DNA of 64,000 bases from Hyphomicrobiaceae bacterium (GCA_025351355.1 JANXWC010000080.1:1-64000), one strand, 5' to 3'. Positions 44,670 through 54,313 are shown, counted from the stretch's first letter. Made by a program: numbers and translations. Notes: a model not told the origin generated them from the letters alone.

Positions 44670-45662
44670 ATGGCCAAGCCAGCAGCCCCCACGAAGAAAG
44701 CCACTGCCGTCAATGCCCCCGCGATCCACAAGGGCCGCAGCCGCAAGGTGATGATCACTTGCGCGATCACCGGCTCGATCCATACGCCCACCATGTCGCC
44801 GCACCTACCGATTACGGCCACCGAAATTGCGGATGCCGCCATTGGCGCCGCGGAGGCGGGCGCGGCACTGGTACATCTGCACGCACGCGACGAAAAGACC
44901 GGCAAGCCGGTGCACACGCCGGAAGCCTTTCATCCCTTTTTGAAGGTGATCAAGCAGCGCACCGATGCCGTCCTCAACATCACGACGGGCGGCGCGCCAA
45001 CCATGAGCATCGACGAGCGGCTCGAGCCTTGCGCGGTCCTGAAGCCCGAAGTGGCGTCGCTCAACATGGGCTCGATGAATTTCGGCCTCTATCCGATGCT
45101 GGAACGCTTCAAGGACTTCAAATTCGATTGGGAAAAACCTTATCTGGCCGGCTCCGACGATCGGATCTTCAAGAACACCTTCAAGGATATCGAGAACATC
45201 CTGACACGCTGCGCCGCCAACGATACCCGCTTCGAAATCGAGTGCTACGACATCGGCCATCTCTACACGCTCAGGCACTTTGCCGATCGCGGACTGGTCA
45301 AACCTCCCTTTTTCATTCAATCCGTGTTCGGCTTGCTTGGCGGCATCGGTCCTCATCCCGAAGATGTGCAGCATATGCGTCGCACCGCCGACCGCTTGTT
45401 TGGCAAGGACTATTATTGGAGTGTGCTGGGTGCCGGCCGCAATCAATTACCGATCGCCGCCCAAGCCATCGCGCTTGGCGGCAATGCGCGCGTCGGTCTG
45501 GAGGACAGCCTCTGGATCGGGCCGGGGCAACTGGCCGAGAGCAACGCGCAACAGGTCCGCGCCGTGCGCAAAATTATCGAAGGCCTGGGGCTCGAAGTCG
45601 CCACACCTGCGGACGCCCGCGAAATGCTGCAGCTGAAGGGCGGCGACAAAGTCAATTTTTAA
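44670..45662 (+). CDS. BKACE family protein (DUF849, beta-keto acid cleavage enzyme)
   Basis: Zinc-dependent TIM-barrel enzyme of 330 residues of the 3-keto-5-aminohexanoate cleavage group, which condenses a beta-keto acid with acetyl-CoA. Metal histidines are in LVHLHARD, the first strand has ITCAITGS, and the end carries GGNARVGLEDSLW with the conserved Glu-Asp. Known members act on lysine fermentation or carnitine-derived keto acids; the substrate here is unknown. AAGGAA precedes ATG 44670. Confidence 0.92.
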   Translation: MAKPAAPTKKATAVNAPAIHKGRSRKVMITCAITGSIHTPTMSPHLPITATEIADAAIGAAEAGAALVHLHARDEKTGKPVHTPEAFHPFLKVIKQRTDAVLNITTGGAPTMSIDERLEPCAVLKPEVASLNMGSMNFGLYPMLERFKDFKFDWEKPYLAGSDDRIFKNTFKDIENILTRCAANDTRFEIECYDIGHLYTLRHFADRGLVKPPFFIQSVFGLLGGIGPHPEDVQHMRRTADRLFGKDYYWSVLGAGRNQLPIAAQAIALGGNARVGLEDSLWIGPGQLAESNAQQVRAVRKIIEGLGLEVATPADAREMLQLKGGDKVNF

Positions 45663-45787
45663 ACCGAGATCCCCGATCCGCCACAACATTCATAATTTGG
45701 TAACAATATTCGTGCAGAGTAGAAGCTTGAAGGGTCGCACCAAGGATCGACGCCGGCAATAGCTGGCAGTAGATCTACCGGGAGCGG

Positions 45788-45817
45788 CCCTTTATAGGTT
45801 TTCCCTTTATAGGTTTT
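45788..45817. repeat. Perfect 15-bp tandem duplication
   Basis: CCCTTTATAGGTTTT occurs twice without a gap (45788-45802 and 45803-45817) in the gap between convergent genes. It is probably a recent slippage event; no function is evident. Confidence 0.8.
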
Positions 45818-45934
45818 AGAGCGTCTCACGACGCACCGCTGCGCCGGGTCGAAAAGCGCCGATCAGCAAGATCGATGCGGCAATCGTTTGTTGCCCTAAA
45901 CTGCAAAAATCGATTGTCCGCATCGCCTGACGAT

Positions 45935-47257
45935 TTACCGCGACACGCTTTTTTCGAACTGCCGCAGCACGACGTTACCGCGTGTGACCGCATCGTCGAG
46001 CGCCTGCTTGGCCGACTTCTTGCCGTTGAGCGCCGATTCGATTTCTTCCGACCACATATCGCGCATCTGCACCATGTTGCCGAGCCGCAGCCCGCGTGAA
46101 TTTTCCGTCGGCTCTTTGTTGGTCAACTCAAGCAACGGCGTTTCGAGATAGGGCGCGTCTTTGTAGAAGCCCGACTCCTTGACCTTGGCATAGGCAGCCT
46201 TGGTGATCGGCAGATAACCGGACTTGGTGTGCAGGCCTGCCTGGCGATCGGTGTCGGACAGGAATGTGAAGAACTTAGCGACGCCCTTATATTCATCAGC
46301 CTTTTTGCCGCCCATCACCCACAGCGATGCGCCGCCGATGATCGAGTTCTGCGGCGCACCGGCGACATCCGGATAATAGGGCATCGGCGCGTTGCCGAAT
46401 TCGAACTTGGCGTTGGCGCGCACGGCACTGAAAAACGCCGACGAGGTCATGAAAATCGGGCATTCGCCGGATGAAAAACGACCCTCACCGGTATTGGTGC
46501 GGCCGGAATAGTCGAAGGTCTTGTCCTTTTGCAGCTCCACCAGCATTTCGAGATGCTTGACGTGCAGGGGATCGTTGAACTTCAATTCGGTATCGAAACC
46601 GTCCATGCCATTGGCCTTGGTGGCGAGCGGCAGATTGTGCCAAGCAGACAACTGCTCGATGTTGAGCCAGGTGGTCCACGCGGTTGAGAAGCCGCAGTTG
46701 GCGTAACCGGCAGCCTTCAGTTTCTTGGCCGCGTCAAACACTTCCGGCCACGTCTTCGGTGGCGCATCGGGATTGAGGCCTGCCTTTTTGAAGGCGTCCT
46801 TGTTGTACCACATCACAGAACTGGAAGAATTAAAGGGGAATGACAGCATCTCGCCCTTCACTGTCGAATAATAGCCGGTGATGGCCGACAGATAATTGCC
46901 GGGGTCGAACGTCTCACCAGCGTCCTTCATCATCGCCTGCACCGGCTTGATGGCGCCACCTGCCGACATCATGGTGGCCGTGCCTACTTCAAACACTTGC
47001 AGGATGTGCGGAGCGCCACCAGCGCGGAACGCGGCGATGCCGGCGTTCATCGTATCGGCGTAGTTACCCTTGAAGGTGGGGACGACCTTGTAATCTTTCT
47101 GCGCCGCGTTGAAGTCTTCGGCCAGTTTGACGATGACGTCGTTGTTGGGTCCGGTCATCGCGTGCCACCACTGGATTTCAGTTTGCGCTGACACCGGCGA
47201 CATCCACGCGGCCAGCGTGGCTGCAGCAACCGCCGCAATTTTCATTACCTTGGACAT
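45935..47257 (-). CDS. Extracellular solute-binding protein family 1, UgpB-like
   Basis: Periplasmic receptor of 440 residues. The signal peptide ends near SPVSAQ, then IQWWHAMTGPNND as in UgpB, the glycerol-3-phosphate receptor, and later PFNSSSSVMWYNKDAF and GGASLWVM. GGGAGGA precedes ATG 47257. The expected ugpA/E/C permease and ATPase genes are absent on both sides, so it is an orphan or the rest lies elsewhere. Confidence 0.9.
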   Translation of the reverse strand: MSKVMKIAAVAAATLAAWMSPVSAQTEIQWWHAMTGPNNDVIVKLAEDFNAAQKDYKVVPTFKGNYADTMNAGIAAFRAGGAPHILQVFEVGTATMMSAGGAIKPVQAMMKDAGETFDPGNYLSAITGYYSTVKGEMLSFPFNSSSSVMWYNKDAFKKAGLNPDAPPKTWPEVFDAAKKLKAAGYANCGFSTAWTTWLNIEQLSAWHNLPLATKANGMDGFDTELKFNDPLHVKHLEMLVELQKDKTFDYSGRTNTGEGRFSSGECPIFMTSSAFFSAVRANAKFEFGNAPMPYYPDVAGAPQNSIIGGASLWVMGGKKADEYKGVAKFFTFLSDTDRQAGLHTKSGYLPITKAAYAKVKESGFYKDAPYLETPLLELTNKEPTENSRGLRLGNMVQMRDMWSEEIESALNGKKSAKQALDDAVTRGNVVLRQFEKSVSR

Positions 47258-47465
47258 TTTATCCTCCCGACGATGATGATGCGCTGTTGGTTCAGCGCTT
47301 GGAGTAGTAGTCGACTGTAACGACTTGGTGACAGTTGGCATGCAGCATGGCGGTTGGGTCAACCCCGGACACTTGATTCCGGGAACGACCCAACAACTTG
47401 CATCGCAGGTCTTGGCTGTTGGGGCGCGCGAAAAGCTTGACCCAACCTAACCATCGCTATCGGCA

Positions 47466-48440
47466 TCACCCCACCAACTTCGCCTTGGCGGCCTTGTAGT
47501 CGTGCTCCAGCCGCGCGATCATATCAGCCACCGGCTCGATCTTGTGCACGGAACCGACGCCCTGGCCAGAACCCCAGATATCCTTCCAGGCCTTGGCCGG
47601 ACGGTTCGATCCGAAGTTCATTTTCGACGGATCGCTCTCCGGCAGATTGTCGGGATCGAGGCCGGCGCGCACCACCGACGACTTCAAGTAGTTGCCGTGC
47701 ACGCCGGTGAACAGGTTGGTGTAGATGATGCCATCGGCGGTACTCGCGACGATATCCGCCTTGTAGTCGGCGGTGGCATTGGCTTCCGTGGCGGCGATAA
47801 ACATCGATCCGGCGTAGGCGAAATCGGCGCCAATCGCTTCGGCGGCCAGCACACCGCGCCCGGTGGCGATCGCGCCGGACAGCGCCAGCGGGCCGTCGAA
47901 GAACGCGCGGATTTCAGGAATCAGCGCGAACGCCGACAAGCGACCGGCGTGGCCGCCCGCGCCAGAGCACACGGCGACGAGCCCGCCCGCACCTTTCTCC
48001 AGCGCCTTCTCCGCAAACTTCACATTGATAATATCGTGCAACACCAGCGTGCCGACTTCACGGAACGCCTTGTAGACATCCTCGCGCGCACCGAGCGAGG
48101 TGATCGCCAGCGGCACCTTGTGCTTGATGCACATCTCCACGTCGTGATCGAGCCGGTCGTTGGATTTGTGCACGATCTGGTTGACCGCGAACGGCGCCGA
48201 CGGACGCTCAGGATGCGCGCGATCATGCGCCGCCAATTCTTCCTTGATCTGGTGCAGCCACTCGTCGAGCTGTGCCGCCGGCCGCGCATTCAGCGCCGGA
48301 AACGCACCGACGATGCCGGCCTTGCATTGCGCGATCACCAGCGCGGGACCAGAGACGATGAACTGCGGCGCCCCGATCAGCGGAATGCGCATCTTGGCCC
48401 GGAGCTGGGCGGCGGTCATGGGAGTGGCAGAGGCGGTCAT
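47466..48440 (-). CDS. Nitronate monooxygenase family flavoprotein
   Basis: FMN TIM-barrel enzyme of 324 residues, related to 2-nitropropane dioxygenase and enoyl reductase FabK. It opens with IPLIGAPQF, has CSGAGGHAGRLS at the flavin site and GAIATGRGVLAAEAIGADFAYAGS in the phosphate loop (cited in part). The catalytic His is within the CSGAGGHAG motif. It oxidises alkyl nitronates; physiological role is often detoxification of propionate-3-nitronate. ATG seven codons downstream is an alternative start. Confidence 0.9.
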   Translation of the reverse strand: MTASATPMTAAQLRAKMRIPLIGAPQFIVSGPALVIAQCKAGIVGAFPALNARPAAQLDEWLHQIKEELAAHDRAHPERPSAPFAVNQIVHKSNDRLDHDVEMCIKHKVPLAITSLGAREDVYKAFREVGTLVLHDIINVKFAEKALEKGAGGLVAVCSGAGGHAGRLSAFALIPEIRAFFDGPLALSGAIATGRGVLAAEAIGADFAYAGSMFIAATEANATADYKADIVASTADGIIYTNLFTGVHGNYLKSSVVRAGLDPDNLPESDPSKMNFGSNRPAKAWKDIWGSGQGVGSVHKIEPVADMIARLEHDYKAAKAKLVG

Positions 48441-48489
48441 GGGTGCGGGTCTCGTGGGTGGGTTGGCAGAAAATCGGCAACGCGCTCCG

Positions 48490-48629
48490 TGTCATCCCAG
48501 GGCTTGTCCCTGGGACCCAGGGTTCAGCGAGCTCGGGGAGCGATGGGAACACCGCCGACGCAGCGAATTGAACTTTACCCTCCGAGTATGCGGCACCCTG
48601 GGTCCCAGGCACAAGGCCCTGGGATGACA
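48490..48629. repeat. Long near-perfect inverted repeat, about 34-bp arms
   Basis: Left arm 48490-48523 (begins TGTCATCCCAGGGC, ends GGGACCCAGGGT) matches the reverse complement of 48595-48629 with one mismatch and one indel. The 71-base interior is not repetitive. It resembles common rhizobial palindromic elements and lies between two minus-strand genes. Confidence 0.85.
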
Positions 48630-48738
48630 GGGGTGGGGGTGGCGACTATTCCGTTCTTTCCGTCATTCACGGGAGAAGAGAAGTGTTGCCCTTCTGCCTG
48701 TGCGGAGCAATTGCGGGAAGCGCAACGCCGGCAGGTGT

Positions 48739-50820
48739 TCACGCCGCCCTGATCCACACATGATTATCGTGGAACGGGGCGCCGCCGTAGGGGGCGCCTT
48801 GGACGGCTGACGTGAGCGTGTTGATGCCTTCGCCGTCGGTGAACTGGGCGTTGGGCGCGATGCCTTCGACGATCACGACGCCGCGCTGCACGCCAGGAAA
48901 ACTCTCCGCCCACAGCCCGATTTCGCCACGTTCGTTGCCCATGCGGATCGGCTGATCGTTAGCGAGGCCGAGCGCGACCATATCGTCCGGGTGCATCTTG
49001 GCGCGCGGCTTGCCTTCGCGTTTCAAGCTGCCGGGCGTCTCGTTGAACGACGAGTTGAGATAGCCCCGCGACGGGCTGGTGGCCATGCGGAACGGGTGCG
49101 CGGCATCGGCCTGTTCGTTGACGTCCCAGTGATCCGGCAAGGCCGGCATGGAGTGGCCCAGCCCCAGGTCCATGCGGCGGGACGAGGGCACCTTGTCCCA
49201 GTCGGGACGGAACTTGAACTTGCCATCGGGATAACCGAAGCCGTTGATGTAATGCGCCGTCGCGAAATCCGGTTGGCAATCGATCCATTTGGTCTGTTCG
49301 AGCGCCTCCAATGTGCCCCAGCCGGAATTCTGCAAGGTCCAGTCGATGAGTTCGCGCGGGGTCATCTCGAAGCCCGGATGCTCCGCACCGACGCGTTTCG
49401 CCAGTGCCGCGATGACGTCGTGGTTCGACCAGCACTCGCCGGGTCCATCGACCAGTTTCGGACCGAGCAGAATGTGCTGATGGCCACCGCCCTGATAGAC
49501 GTCGTCGTGCTCGGTGAACATGGTGGCGGGCAGCACGACGTCGGCGAGTTCCGCCGTAGCCGTCATGAACTGCTCGTGTACGCACACAAACAAGTCGTCG
49601 CGCGCGAAGCCGGCTTTGACTTTGCGCTGCTCGGGCGCCACCTGCACCGGGTTGGTGTTCTGCAGTATCATCGCGGTGACGGGTGGGCCCCCCTTGAGAT
49701 CATGCGGATTGTTGGTCAGCACGTCGCCGATGCGGCTCATGTCGAACTGGCGGGTTTTCGGATCGACGCGGTCGCCGGCCTCGATCATGGATTTGTTCCA
49801 ATGAAAGATGGCGCCGTTGTTGTGGAACGCGCCGCCACCTTCGTGCAACCACGCGCCGGTGACGGCTGCGATGCAGGCGGCGGCGTGCATGTTGGCGGAA
49901 CCGTTGCGCTGGCGCGAGAAGCCGTAGCCGAGGCGGAAATAAGTGCGAGGTGTGGTGCCGACGAGTTTGGCGAATTCTTCGATCTCGGCGACGCGAAGGC
50001 CGGTGATCGCCGCTGCCCACTCCGGTGTCCTGGATTTGAGATGCGCTTCCAGGTCGCGCGGGCAGTCCGTATATTTGTCGAGATAGTCCCAGTTGGCGAG
50101 GCCGTCCCGAAACAGGATGTGCATCACGGCACACGACAGTGCGCCGTCGGTGCCGGGTTTCAGACACAGCGCCAGGTCGGCCTGCGCCATGGTGCCGTTC
50201 TGATAGATGTCGATGGCGACGATCTTGGCGCCGCGGTTCTTGCGCGCCTTGATCGCGTGCGTCATCACGTTGACCTGCGTGTTGACCGCATTGGTGCCCC
50301 AGATCACCACGCAATCCGACAGCGCCATTTCGCGCGGATCGGGCCCGGCCAGTTTGCCCGTGCCGGCGATATAACCGGTCCACGCCAAGGTCGTGCAGAT
50401 GGTCTGATACTGCAGCGAATAGCCTTTCACGTTGCGCAACCGATTGATGCCGTCGCGCTGCACCAGACCCATGGTGCCGGCGTAGAAATAGGGCCAGACG
50501 GATTCAGGGCCATGTGTGCGTTCGGCCTTGAGAAAAGCTTCGGCGGTGATGTCCAAAGCTGCATCCCACGAAATGCGCTCGAAACGCTTGGAGCCCTTCG
50601 GCCCGACGCGGCGCAGCGGATGCAGCAGGCGATCGGGATGGTGCGCGCGCTCGGCGTAGCGGGCGACCTTGGCGCAGATGACCCCGTCGGTATAAGTATT
50701 GGCCTTGGCGCCGTGCACCCGACCGATGCGGTTATTGCCGGGCAATTCCACTTCCAGCGCACACGTCGACGGACAATCATGCGGACAAACCGTGTAACCG
50801 CGCGGATTAAGTTGCTGCAT
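48739..50820 (-). CDS. Molybdopterin-dependent oxidoreductase (BisC/formate-dehydrogenase-like)
   Basis: DMSO-reductase superfamily enzyme of 693 residues. The N-terminal [4Fe-4S] site is Cys12, Cys16, Cys20 and Cys49 (CPHDCPSTC ... VICAK). Molybdopterin-binding parts follow, including VVIWGTNAVNTQVN and the C-terminal dinucleotide-binding domain with NSSFNETPG and MHPDDMVALGL. There is no Tat signal, so it is cytoplasmic. Substrate unknown; no Fe-S or membrane partner is adjacent. The frame runs 65 codons upstream through repeats; ATG 50820 gives the natural N-terminus. Confidence 0.9.
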   Translation of the reverse strand: MQQLNPRGYTVCPHDCPSTCALEVELPGNNRIGRVHGAKANTYTDGVICAKVARYAERAHHPDRLLHPLRRVGPKGSKRFERISWDAALDITAEAFLKAERTHGPESVWPYFYAGTMGLVQRDGINRLRNVKGYSLQYQTICTTLAWTGYIAGTGKLAGPDPREMALSDCVVIWGTNAVNTQVNVMTHAIKARKNRGAKIVAIDIYQNGTMAQADLALCLKPGTDGALSCAVMHILFRDGLANWDYLDKYTDCPRDLEAHLKSRTPEWAAAITGLRVAEIEEFAKLVGTTPRTYFRLGYGFSRQRNGSANMHAAACIAAVTGAWLHEGGGAFHNNGAIFHWNKSMIEAGDRVDPKTRQFDMSRIGDVLTNNPHDLKGGPPVTAMILQNTNPVQVAPEQRKVKAGFARDDLFVCVHEQFMTATAELADVVLPATMFTEHDDVYQGGGHQHILLGPKLVDGPGECWSNHDVIAALAKRVGAEHPGFEMTPRELIDWTLQNSGWGTLEALEQTKWIDCQPDFATAHYINGFGYPDGKFKFRPDWDKVPSSRRMDLGLGHSMPALPDHWDVNEQADAAHPFRMATSPSRGYLNSSFNETPGSLKREGKPRAKMHPDDMVALGLANDQPIRMGNERGEIGLWAESFPGVQRGVVIVEGIAPNAQFTDGEGINTLTSAVQGAPYGGAPFHDNHVWIRAA

Positions 50821-51196
50821 CAGGGCGCCCCGAGAGTGACTTACGGGGCAAGGTAGACGAGTTTCCCTCAACGCGCAAAAGCATGTCCCGGAACGGTAGT
50901 GTTCTTCCTTCCCTTTGAGGGGGGAGGGAAGCAGCGGCACGATTTTTTGTCTCCAAAAAATCGTTGGCCGTGCCGGGTGGGGGTGAGCTTTTGCCCGCAG
51001 CGTGCGGCAAGACACCCCTACCCCAAACGCCAGCGGCTTAGACCGGCCTTGCGTCTGTTGATGTCGTGCGTTGGCCGGCCTAAACCGACGGCGTTTGGCC
51101 CTCCCCCCTCAAGCGGGAGAAAAAAAGTAAGTGCGGTTCGGTCTGGTTTCTACTGATAGATTGCCCCCGGGTGCAGTCACTTGGAACGCCTGACCT
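50821..51196. repeat. Intergenic region packed with hairpins
   Basis: No gene is supported in 376 bases. ACGATTTTTTG (50939-50949) pairs with CAAAAAATCGT (50954-50964). A long imperfect hairpin runs 51023-51098: CCAAACGCC (51023-51031) with GGCGTTTGG (51090-51098), continuing inward through CCGGCC/GGCCGG arms. Pyrimidine/purine tracts flank both (about 50914-50930 and 51100-51125). This looks like a cluster of palindromic repeat units. Confidence 0.65.
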
Positions 51197-51649
51197 ATGA
51201 TCTACGAACTTGTCGATGTTGCAGATCTTGAGGATTGGCAGGCCTACCACGCCATTCGCCGCGACGTGCTGTGGACGGCGCGCGGCCGGACCAGCTATGA
51301 CAACAGCCATGCCGACGAATATTTACCAACGAACCATCCGTTGCTGTTGAAATGCGACGGCGTGCCGGTTGGCACGACGCGGCTGGACGTGCGCGGCGAT
51401 GGCACGGGCGTGGTTCGGCTGGTGGCCATCCGCGCACAGGGGCAACGGCGGGGCCATGGCCGGGAGCTGAGCCGCAGGGTCGAGGCGCGGGCGCAACAAT
51501 TCGGCCTGACCACGTTGTACGTGAACGCTGTCGAGACCGCCGTCGACTACTACCGCAAGACCGGCTGGGAGCCTTTCCCGTGGGACCCCGACGAATTGAC
51601 CCGATCGTTTGCCCCCTGCATCCAGATGCGAAAACACCTGTCTACCTGA
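51197..51649 (+). CDS. GNAT family N-acetyltransferase
   Basis: Acetyl-CoA-dependent acyltransferase of 150 residues. The pyrophosphate-binding loop is [13 protein letters not shown] (about 78-90), and the C-terminal part has [18 protein letters not shown]. Substrate is unknown. It precedes gpmA by 113 bases on the same strand. Confidence 0.88.
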   Translation: MIYELVDVADLEDWQAYHAIRRDVLWTARGRTSYDNSHADEYLPTNHPLLLKCDGVPVGTTRLDVRGDGTGVVRLVAIRAQGQRRGHGRELSRRVEARAQQFGLTTLYVNAVETAVDYYRKTGWEPFPWDPDELTRSFAPCIQMRKHLST

Positions 51650-51762
51650 TTGCGATCGCTCGCGGCCAGATTGGCAACCATCTCCAAGTTGACCAATTGA
51701 CAAGCCCCCTGCATCGCCGCGAAGACAGGGCCGAACTGAGACGCTTCCGAAAAGGCCCCTCT

Positions 51763-52383
51763 ATGACCAGCACTCTCGTCCTCGTGCGCCACGGCGAAAG
51801 CGAGTGGAACAAGCTCAATCTGTTCACCGGTTGGAAGGATCCAGGCTTGACCGAGAAGGGCGTGGCCGAGGCCAAGGCGGCGGGAAGCCGGCTGAAGGCA
51901 CAAGGCCTCAAGTTCGATATCGCCTACACCAGCGTGCTCAGCCGCGCACAGACGACGCTCGATCTCATCCTCGGCGAGATCGGCCAAACCGGTTTGAAGA
52001 CGATCAAGGATCAGGCGCTCAACGAACGTGACTACGGCGAGCTGTCCGGCCTCAACAAGGACGACGCACGCAAGAAGTGGGGCGCGGAACAGGTGCTCAT
52101 CTGGCGCCGCTCGTATGACGTGCCGCCGCCCGGTGGCGAGAGCTTAAAAGATACAGCCGCGCGCGTGCTGCCCTATTTCGATGCCCACATCCGCCCGGAG
52201 TTGCATGCCGGGCGCACGGTGATCGTCGCCGCCCACGGCAACTCCCTGCGCGCGCTGATCATGCAGCTCGAGCACCTGACGCCGGACGAGATCCTGAAAC
52301 GCGAATTGGCCACCGGTGTGCCGATTATCTATCGCCTCACCGACGACGGCTCAATCGCCAGCCGCAAGGATCTCGTGGCTTGA
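51763..52383 (+). CDS. gpmA: 2,3-bisphosphoglycerate-dependent phosphoglycerate mutase
   Basis: Glycolytic enzyme interconverting 3- and 2-phosphoglycerate, 206 residues. Phospho-histidine His10 is in [10 protein letters not shown], followed by [28 protein letters not shown] and the second histidine in [13 protein letters not shown]. The 206-residue length is the short alphaproteobacterial form. The frame extends upstream inside the acetyltransferase gene; ATG 51763 is the family start. Confidence 0.95.
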   Translation: MTSTLVLVRHGESEWNKLNLFTGWKDPGLTEKGVAEAKAAGSRLKAQGLKFDIAYTSVLSRAQTTLDLILGEIGQTGLKTIKDQALNERDYGELSGLNKDDARKKWGAEQVLIWRRSYDVPPPGGESLKDTAARVLPYFDAHIRPELHAGRTVIVAAHGNSLRALIMQLEHLTPDEILKRELATGVPIIYRLTDDGSIASRKDLVA

Positions 52384-52396
52384 TAGTGGTGGACTA

Positions 52397-52638
52397 ATAC
52401 CAGCGGTCATTATTCTTGACCGATGGTATGCGCGCGCGGGGTTGGTGGGGCGGCCGCGCGCAAACAATGAATCTGATACCGACGGTCATTCTTTTTGACC
52501 GTCGGTATAAGACCGTCGACTGAAAATTTTGACCAGTTACAAAACACCCCCTCATCCGGCCTCTGGCCACCTTCTCCCCAGGGGGAGAAGGCAACACCAC
52601 GGACGTCCGTGGGATTGGCCTCTCCCCTTGGGGAGAGG
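52397..52638. repeat. Hairpin-rich intergenic repeats after gpmA
   Basis: Twin related hairpins: ATACCAGCGGTCA (52397-52409) with TGACCGATGGTAT (52417-52429), one mismatch, and ATACCGACGGTCA (52476-52488) with TGACCGTCGGTAT (52496-52508), perfect. Further on, CCTTCTCCCC (52570-52579) pairs with GGGGAGAAGG (52582-52591) and CCTCTCCCC (52619-52627) with GGGGAGAGG (52630-52638). The gap of 385 bases between gpmA and the next gene holds no supported coding sequence. Confidence 0.75.
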
Positions 52639-52768
52639 ATGCCCGAAAGGTAGGTGTGGGGGTGGTGCCACAGGTCGCAATTTGCGCTCAGCGGTCTCAG
52701 CGGTATGACTTGTTGTATAGCTCCGGCGCAACCTAGCGCTGGCAGCCACATTCAGTGGTGTCTGCCGA

Positions 52769-54313
52769 TCACGAAACACACTGGCCGGCCTTATTCGTGT
52801 GCTTCGGCGGTTTGCAGTTGCCGTTGTTATTATTGCTATTGCTCTTATTCCGAGCGTCGGCCTTCGCCTTCTCGGCCGCTGCCTGCGCCGCCCGTCGCCT
52901 GGCATCCTCGGCAGCGGCGCGTACTTGTCGTGCTTTTTCCGCACGCTCTTTGTCAGCGCGCTGCTGCGCCTGTCGCTTGGCATCAGCCGCCTTTTCAGCA
53001 GCAGCCTGCGCTTTCGCCCTATCCGCACGTTCCCTGTCGGCTCGAGCCTGATCCTGCTTCCTGGCTTCGGCAGCTCGTTCTGCCGCTACCTTCTCGGCGG
53101 CGGACTTGTCCGCTGTGAGTTTGTTTGCCTTTGCCTTATCGGCTGCGATCTTTTCTGCGGCCGCCTTGTCGGCAGCAATCTTGTCCAGGGCCGCCTGAGC
53201 ACCCCCTAACGGTTTGGGACCGGGTGTTACGACCGGCGAGACAATGCCCTTGTGCGGCGGCGGTTGGATCGGCTGATTGGGCGGCAGCACCGCCGCTTTT
53301 GCGCCGAGAATCTTCGGCAACGTGCCAATCGCAACGCCGGCGATGACCGGCACCAGCCAGATCGGGGATATGCCGATACTCGAACCACAGCGGAAATTGG
53401 GATAGTTACCGCGCAGCGCCGAACCATATGGACAATCGCATACGGCATAGCCCCGCTGCGTTACGCGTAGACTGCCACCGCCCCCGCAGGAAATGTCGGC
53501 CTGACAATACGGGTACGACCCAAGCTGCCACGGCGGGCAGGTGCGATCGCCGCCATCCCACTGGCATTCGCCGGCGTCCTCAGACCACGCCCAGCCCCGA
53601 CCACAATCCGGCCGCCGCCCCGCCCATGGGATAGACCGGCACGAACCGCCGGTCCAATAACCGCCCAGTTCGCGGCAATTGTTTATGGCAGCTTCGTAGG
53701 CACGGTTGCGCCCCTCGTCCTCGATATATCGTGTGCTCCTGACGGGTGCGCGCGCCGCTGTAGTGACCGGCGAAACTACGTCGCGGACCGGCGTCAAAGA
53801 CCATTGCCCGTCCTGCTCGTCACGCGGCCGTGCGGCCAGCTCCAACCGTCCATCGACGACGACAAGATACAGGTTATCGTTAGCATTGATCAGGCGAACA
53901 TAGGGCTCGCCCGGCACCGCTTCCATCTTCCACCGCGTACCATTGGCCGGCACCGTCGGCGCAGTATTCAAGCCGTCGCGGCTTTGCAGAAATGATTTCC
54001 TCAGAGCATTGCGGATGCGCACTTCATTGGAACCGCTGACCTCTACAAACTGCCAGTGCGCGCTGTCTAAATCGACCTTCGCTTTGATCAACTCCAGGCG
54101 GCCATTGTCCCGCAAGTTGATGTCGCGACCTTCCGCTCCGCGTGCGTTGATCTGATAGGAACCGGCGAGCTGAAAGCGCTCGATGGGCGAAACGTCCGAC
54201 TGAGCGACCGCGCCCCCAATCGTAGCAATCAGAGCCATCGCATACAAAGCTGCGACGCGAGCCAACATAGCCATCCGCGCTGCAATGCATGCGCGCGAAA
54301 TTGAATTCGACAT
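52769..54313 (-). CDS. Exported protein: beta-trefoil-like, ten-cysteine and Ala/Lys coiled-coil regions
   Basis: 514 residues, not recognised as a known family. Signal peptide to about residue 38. Residues 45-175 show two WxF/WKM/WSL repeats (HWQFVEV, RWKMEAV, QWSLTPV) spaced about 40 apart, suggesting a beta-trefoil or lipocalin-like fold. Residues 210-310 hold ten cysteines. One membrane helix lies at about 316-334, a Pro linker at 343-370, then a TolA-like Ala/Lys/Asp coiled coil (373-490), a poly-Asn patch and a tail with Cys500 and Cys512. ATG 54313 has GGGGG eight bases before it; 54331 is an alternative. Confidence 0.75.
   Translation of the reverse strand: MSNSISRACIAARMAMLARVAALYAMALIATIGGAVAQSDVSPIERFQLAGSYQINARGAEGRDINLRDNGRLELIKAKVDLDSAHWQFVEVSGSNEVRIRNALRKSFLQSRDGLNTAPTVPANGTRWKMEAVPGEPYVRLINANDNLYLVVVDGRLELAARPRDEQDGQWSLTPVRDVVSPVTTAARAPVRSTRYIEDEGRNRAYEAAINNCRELGGYWTGGSCRSIPWAGRRPDCGRGWAWSEDAGECQWDGGDRTCPPWQLGSYPYCQADISCGGGGSLRVTQRGYAVCDCPYGSALRGNYPNFRCGSSIGISPIWLVPVIAGVAIGTLPKILGAKAAVLPPNQPIQPPPHKGIVSPVVTPGPKPLGGAQAALDKIAADKAAAEKIAADKAKANKLTADKSAAEKVAAERAAEARKQDQARADRERADRAKAQAAAEKAADAKRQAQQRADKERAEKARQVRAAAEDARRRAAQAAAEKAKADARNKSNSNNNNGNCKPPKHTNKAGQCVS

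Noticed and set aside
48991-50856. 621-codon plus-strand frame opposite the molybdopterin oxidoreductase
   Set aside because: The minus strand has the Fe-S and molybdopterin motifs; the plus frame has none and no ribosome site.
52560-52640. Possible gpmA terminator
   Set aside because: The hairpins there have no T-run, lie 190 bases past the stop, and fit a repeat family better.
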